From assembly GCA_948874605.1 (NCBI GenBank), contig CAQRXS010000026.1:1-7908 (forward strand): DNA of 7,908 nt, written 5' to 3'. Shown here in pieces: positions 5,201 through 7,908 of this stretch. The notes below the pieces were generated by a model. The model saw only the letters and a list, made by a program, of their open reading frames with translations, did no database searches and was not told the DNA's origin. The number at the start of each line of letters is the position of its first letter. Positions within the stretch are counted from its first letter, which is position 1. The DNA is from an uncultured Bacilli bacterium. GTDB lineage: Bacteria; Bacillota_I; Bacilli_A; RF39; UBA660. A program made the position numbers and the translations under genes.

Positions 5201-7908
5201 TTTGTATCACGGTTACTAGAAGTTGTACTTATGATACTTTGTATTAAATAATCTACTGATAAAGCTTCGTTCAATTTTTGACCATTAAAGAATATTAGAT
5301 CACTTATTTTTATTCCGTCTAAATCAATATGATACCATTTTTCATAGTAATTGTATGCATATAATAAACGTATTATATTTTCCTCTGTTAAACTATTTTC
5401 AATTTGTTCTTTTATTGGTTTATTATCTATATATGTTGGTAAATTTCTGTTCGACAAGATATATTGTTTTATAACATCCGCTAGGTTAGCTTTCACGCTT
5501 TCATTATAGAAATCGACATACAATCTACTTTCAGTCTCACTCGTAATGTTGGCAATTTGAGTTGCATAATCTAAAGAATTAGCTATATCAATAACGCGAT
5601 TTAATAATTCTTCATTTATAGATGCAATATAATTATCAAATTGATATTCTAAATACATACCTTTCATTTGATAAATTGCTACTAAATTTTCAACATTTCT
5701 AAGATATTCTACATCATAGGTTTCACTTTCTTGATTCTCATAAACAATACGTATTTTCTTTATTGTATTTAGTGTATTTTTCTCTAGACCAGTAACTAAT
5801 TGATTCTTTTCATTTAATGACACAATAAACTTTATTTTTTGAGTTGTTAATAATGAAGTTTGGTTATAAGTGTTTGCTGCTTCAATCCAACTTTTAGTAT
5901 CGGAGAAAGGCATTAATTTAGATAAGTTATAATAAAGAATTTCTTTGTCTGCTTGATAGGATTCATTTAAACGAATCTCTTTGTAATTTGGAATATTATT
6001 TTTATTTTCTTGAATTTCATACGCTTCAATCGTTTGAGGCATTGGTCCATTTTTTAAAATAGGTAGTTTTTCATTCTCTAAAAAGTTTAAATTCCATATA
6101 TCTTCACTAAATCCTAAGATATCTTTATAGAAAGACTTATCATAAATATTTTCAATAACTTGAACGTTATTTTTTCCTTCTTTTACATTAGAAGCACTTG
6201 TTGATTTTGCATATTCATAAACATTTTGCATGTTATTAATTACATCAAATCCAGAAATTCTAGAAGCATTTCCAGAGCCCAAGCTAAGGGCATTTGTAAT
6301 GGTCGGATGAGCTCCGTTTGGTCCACCTACAATACCACCATTTCCTGTCCTACTATTAGCTTGAATTGTTACATTCGTGTAAACCTGATTTATTTTTGTT
6401 CCACTATGCCAACCAGTTATTCCACCAACTCTTGCACCTAAATTATGATTAATTGTTCCACGAAGTGTTCCAGTAACATAGCAATTTTCAACAATACTTC
6501 CTGAAGACATTTGTCCAGCAATACCTCCAATTGTATTATTTGCTGAAATATATATATTTAATGCTGAGCTTTCTTTTATTGTAGAATTTGCAATTTCACC
6601 AGTGAAAGCTCCAACCGAATTGATATTGTTATTGATTGAAGAATTAACTATATGAGTATTAGCTATAACACTTCCATTTTTGATGGAATTTGCAAGAATC
6701 GCTTTGGAATTATTTGTTATTTTTGCATTCTCAATCGTTAAATTATTAATTACTGCACGATTTAATTCATTAAACATTACTGTCGTTAAGTTTATAATTT
6801 TATGCCCATTTCCATCTAACGTTCCTTTAAATACTCCACTAATTCCAGTAGTTATATTAGATGCATCTAAATCTTCTTCAAGAATAAATTTACCATTTAG
6901 ATTATTTTGAATTGCCTCAAAGATACTAGTAGCATCTTTATAGAATGCATGAATTCCTTCTTTGTCTTGATAGATTATGTCAAATGAATATTCATTTTGA
7001 CGAATTAAATTATTATTTTCTTCTTGATATAAGATGAAATCCGTTTGATCAATAATAACTTTTAATTTTTTTGTCTCGTTGTTTAATTGAAATTCTCGAA
7101 CTTTTGCATAATAAGTAGGAAGATTCTTCATTGAGACTTTTACATAGTAATTTTCTATATCGCTTGGTAAGCCATTTGATATATCTAATATTTCTATTTT
7201 TTCATTATTATGGTAAAGTTCGTTGCTTGTAACTTCTTTTAATTCAATAACATAAGGTGATAAAACAATTTCTTTGTTCAATATTTGAACATTTTCATAG
7301 TGATTGTTACTATCATTTATGGAATCCAAATCGTAAGTTGCATTTACAATAACGAAATATGATTCAATCGTAGTTCCATGAATTTCTGTTTCAATTACAT
7401 TTTCTCCAACTTTTAGAGGGGATGTAATTACAGCATTATTATTGTTGATTATTTGAATTGTTCCATCTACCAAGCTTTTTTCTTCGTCTACTAAGTTAAA
7501 TTTAACACGAAGCTTGTTTTCACTTGTTCTTTCATAAGCGAAATCTTTAATAGATAATTCGTCTTTTAAAATATCAATTGATGTGGACTTATCATTGAAA
7601 GTAAATTCTTTTTCATTCGATAAAATGATTTTCTCTATTTTTATTTCTTTTATTCCAACCTCATTAAAGGCTTCGATTTCAGTATGGTAACGGTCATTTA
7701 CTTTTTTCAAGTCATAAGTATTTCCATTAATTACAATTTTTTGTGGTTCAAATATACTTAAGTTTGAACTTTTAAAGCTAACATCTATTTTTTCACCTTT
7801 GTTAAAATAAATTGTATTTTGATTTTCTTTTGTTGTTGTAATATCATCTATGCTTAAATCATAATCATAAAGCATTTGTAATGAATAAGTTGCTACTATT
7901 TCATCTTC
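2287..7908 (-). CDS. Giant M26-family zinc metallopeptidase (IgA1 protease / Zmp type) with duplicated GLUG modules; 5' end outside the window
   Basis: This is a zinc endopeptidase of the gluzincin type, probably surface-bound or secreted. Residues are numbered from the Met at 7873-7875, which is internal: 11 more codons (EDEIVATYSLQ) continue to the edge. Residues 1-325 are beta-rich; about 205-275 resembles the region before the GLUG repeats in streptococcal Zmp proteins. Residues 330-608 form a GLUG module. The M26 catalytic domain spans about 640-1410. It opens with LYYNLSKLMPF, a conserved Zmp feature, and holds HETAH at 1118-1122, Asp1125 and Glu1142. The HExxH-to-Glu spacing and the GRR between them match the HEMTH motif of streptococcal enzymes. 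FEMLGYAGYDKGFITYMS (from 1307) is another family segment. Residues 1430-1862 are a degenerate and then a full second GLUG module. There is no C-terminal LPXTG or membrane anchor; in Zmp proteins the sorting signal is often N-terminal, which is unseen here. M26 substrates include IgA1, but the substrate of this enzyme cannot be read from sequence. Confidence 0.93.
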   Translation of the reverse strand, partial: EDEIVATYSLQMLYDYDLSIDDITTTKENQNTIYFNKGEKIDVSFKSSNLSIFEPQKIVINGNTYDLKKVNDRYHTEIEAFNEVGIKEIKIEKIILSNEKEFTFNDKSTSIDILKDELSIKDFAYERTSENKLRVKFNLVDEEKSLVDGTIQIINNNNAVITSPLKVGENVIETEIHGTTIESYFVIVNATYDLDSINDSNNHYENVQILNKEIVLSPYVIELKEVTSNELYHNNEKIEILDISNGLPSDIENYYVKVSMKNLPTYYAKVREFQLNNETKKLKVIIDQTDFILYQEENNNLIRQNEYSFDIIYQDKEGIHAFYKDATSIFEAIQNNLNGKFILEEDLDASNITTGISGVFKGTLDGNGHKIINLTTVMFNELNRAVINNLTIENAKITNNSKAILANSIKNGSVIANTHIVNSSINNNINSVGAFTGEIANSTIKESSALNIYISANNTIGGIAGQMSSGSIVENCYVTGTLRGTINHNLGARVGGITGWHSGTKINQVYTNVTIQANSRTGNGGIVGGPNGAHPTITNALSLGSGNASRISGFDVINNMQNVYEYAKSTSASNVKEGKNNVQVIENIYDKSFYKDILGFSEDIWNLNFLENEKLPILKNGPMPQTIEAYEIQENKNNIPNYKEIRLNESYQADKEILYYNLSKLMPFSDTKSWIEAANTYNQTSLLTTQKIKFIVSLNEKNQLVTGLEKNTLNTIKKIRIVYENQESETYDVEYLRNVENLVAIYQMKGMYLEYQFDNYIASINEELLNRVIDIANSLDYATQIANITSETESRLYVDFYNESVKANLADVIKQYILSNRNLPTYIDNKPIKEQIENSLTEENIIRLLYAYNYYEKWYHIDLDGIKISDLIFFNGQKLNEALSVDYLIQSIISTTSSNRDTNATVNFYNAILNEKIGMNLPSFIAYSFKTLNGYNDPSDWMVDHFEGILYEQPAIGEYADEIHYRVWTIMTKSNHYMILPILSAPQEDMYIISCPSQLVIGSMNRYPNYLNKDGNERTRMYNAIKEYAEYLGVFYGTSAGFIPNSADCINKIINIQFDTRFYFPASSKADAGTQEAGKTKDPVMKWVYEAIKSWAAANGSGAYANGTNVWWVVDSALSGIRAVHVFTHETAHNQDNRYFYAQNGRRPNTGAESHADGVIAQDIGETTKIFNLIRNFGLETTYATNLTPERINTEEKIDSYYREMYETKYVLEYLAGQAFLKLSPEEQAKVAVQMQHNTSGANYSTQYARLTADDFKKMNLKTMEDLWDNQLAIRATGSSPHTWNGRYGYDNFFYLHFYIPNNPNGAPDVDTFKNTGFEMLGYAGYDKGFITYMSGRSANDLIALQKITNDNTMTWKKYKLSRYENVEANLKNIKYYDLEELLALYERALKQDAQNGNLNTSIAVTKLYYGIVKRATNDFVTGGVYNVPAPISITSAEQFIEVLNKNSYGTYRIDADLDFSKITPENGKYYVTNRFLGILDGNGHKLKGVKYTLFNHMVYADVKNIVIEEPDYVEGVQSYLSVSAANCLIYNNNVTSSNVNLPNIKSKSGLMFTLKKNDITIKTFEINTVEDFLAIDNSDLNRGKKYILNNDLDFSNVTKENGVSIISNTFSGLIDGNGHKISNSKYVLFNSVTGVVKNLKVENSKITNNNAKGIFANTIANGTVENVTIHNSSIINNTNQVGGLSGAITSSTINKIALTDIRIQSSNTIGGLAGQINSTAVSNILVTGNIKGTMYHNLGSRVGGITGWLSDGASINNSVTKAEVNGTNRTGNGGIIGGPSSGNAIIINSISLSTGANSYRIAGFNTLNGVTNVYEHESSNSATNINGNNNSKVLLARSSDIINPDFYRNQVKLEDKVWNFDTVKTLGYPTLK
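2290..3150 (-). repeat. GLUG beta-helix-like module C (C-terminal)
   Basis: Residues about 1576-1862. It begins NNDLDFSNVTKENG and LIDGNGHKI (DGNGHK from 1605). The four glycine rungs are VGGLSG (1671), IGGLAG (1699), VGGITG (1732) and GGIIGG (1763). It ends VWNFDTVKTLGYPTLK, the last residues of the protein. Each rung lies about 1250 residues after its counterpart in module A, with few gaps, and by eye a little over half of the aligned residues are identical in the best-conserved stretch. Confidence 0.85.
3151..3591 (-). repeat. Degenerate GLUG module B
   Basis: Residues about 1429-1575. It has the entry strand ADLDFSKITPENG and the turn ILDGNGHKL (DGNGHK from 1470), matching modules A and C. 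It lacks the glycine-rich GLUG rungs and goes straight to a short bridging stretch (LMFTLKKNDITIKTFE) and then module C. It looks like a shortened copy serving as a linker, or a capping rung, between the catalytic domain and module C. Confidence 0.7.
4450..4524 (-). other. Zinc-binding active site of the M26 peptidase
   Basis: His1118, Glu1119 and His1122 (codons 4524-4510, HETAH) followed by Asp1125, a GRR at 1134-1136 and Glu1142 (4452-4450). As recalled from the family, streptococcal IgA1 and Zmp proteases have HEMTH, then Asp three residues on, GRR, and Glu 20 residues after the second His. All these spacings are kept, so the site should be active: two His and the distal Glu bind zinc, and Glu1119 is the general base. 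The variation is at the two x positions, TA instead of MT. Confidence 0.9.
6052..6888 (-). repeat. GLUG beta-helix-like module A (before the catalytic domain)
   Basis: Residues about 330-608 of the protease. The module starts with an EDLDASN strand and an LDGNGHKI turn (354-359). Four GLUG-type glycine motifs follow: VGAFTG (421), IGGIAG (449), VGGITG (483) and GGIVGG (513). It closes with DIWNLNF and LPILK. GLUG repeats occur in M26 proteases and other surface proteins and form right-handed beta-helix-like rungs. The module is paralogous to module C at the other end of the protein. Confidence 0.85.

Noticed and set aside
2290..6888. Spaced repeats that might indicate a CRISPR array or mobile-element ends
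   Set aside because: The repeats are in-frame protein-level modules with diverged DNA, not short identical direct repeats with spacers, and no terminal inverted repeats were seen.
6226..6910. Two short plus-strand open frames (6226-6441 and 6680-6910)
   Set aside because: Both are antisense to GLUG module A and have no ribosome binding site or recognisable domain.

Overview
The window is very AT-rich DNA, and every gene in it lies on the minus strand. Read in the direction of transcription (high to low coordinates) it holds three genes. The first is the 3' part of a giant secreted-type zinc metallopeptidase of the M26 family (IgA1 protease / Zmp type). The second is a complete rpsO for ribosomal protein S15. 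The third is the 5' two-thirds or more of pnp for polynucleotide phosphorylase. The rpsO-pnp order, the strong GGAGG-type ribosome binding sites, the sigma-A-like promoter and the low GC content point to a low-GC Gram-positive bacterium (Bacillota, Bacilli-like). M26 peptidases are known mainly from host-associated mucosal Gram-positive cocci, so an animal-associated lifestyle is a reasonable inference. I cannot name the genus.

Region 7908-2287 is one uninterrupted reading frame of 1873 codons plus stop. It is still open at the right window edge, so its true start, signal peptide and any N-terminal anchor are outside the window. The visible protein has four parts: beta-rich N-terminal segments, a GLUG-repeat beta-helix-like module, a large M26 catalytic domain with an HETAH zinc motif and a glutamate 20 residues further on, and a C-terminal tail. 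The tail holds one degenerate and one full second copy of the beta-helix module. The catalytic domain is therefore sandwiched between two paralogous GLUG modules, which is the most unusual thing in the window. The protein ends at the end of the last module with no C-terminal LPXTG or membrane anchor.

Region 2286-1980 (307 bases) carries no gene. It holds an intrinsic terminator after the protease gene, a well-formed promoter for rpsO with overlapping -10 hexamers, and an rpsO leader of about 80 nt with weak hairpins that might be an S15 autoregulatory site.

Region 1979-1 holds rpsO, a terminator-like hairpin in the 49-nt gap, and pnp, which runs off the left edge before its KH and S1 domains. 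The rpsO-pnp pair is ordinary housekeeping (30S subunit assembly and 3'-5' RNA decay). The protease is a separate upstream transcription unit, and I see no functional link between it and the pair.
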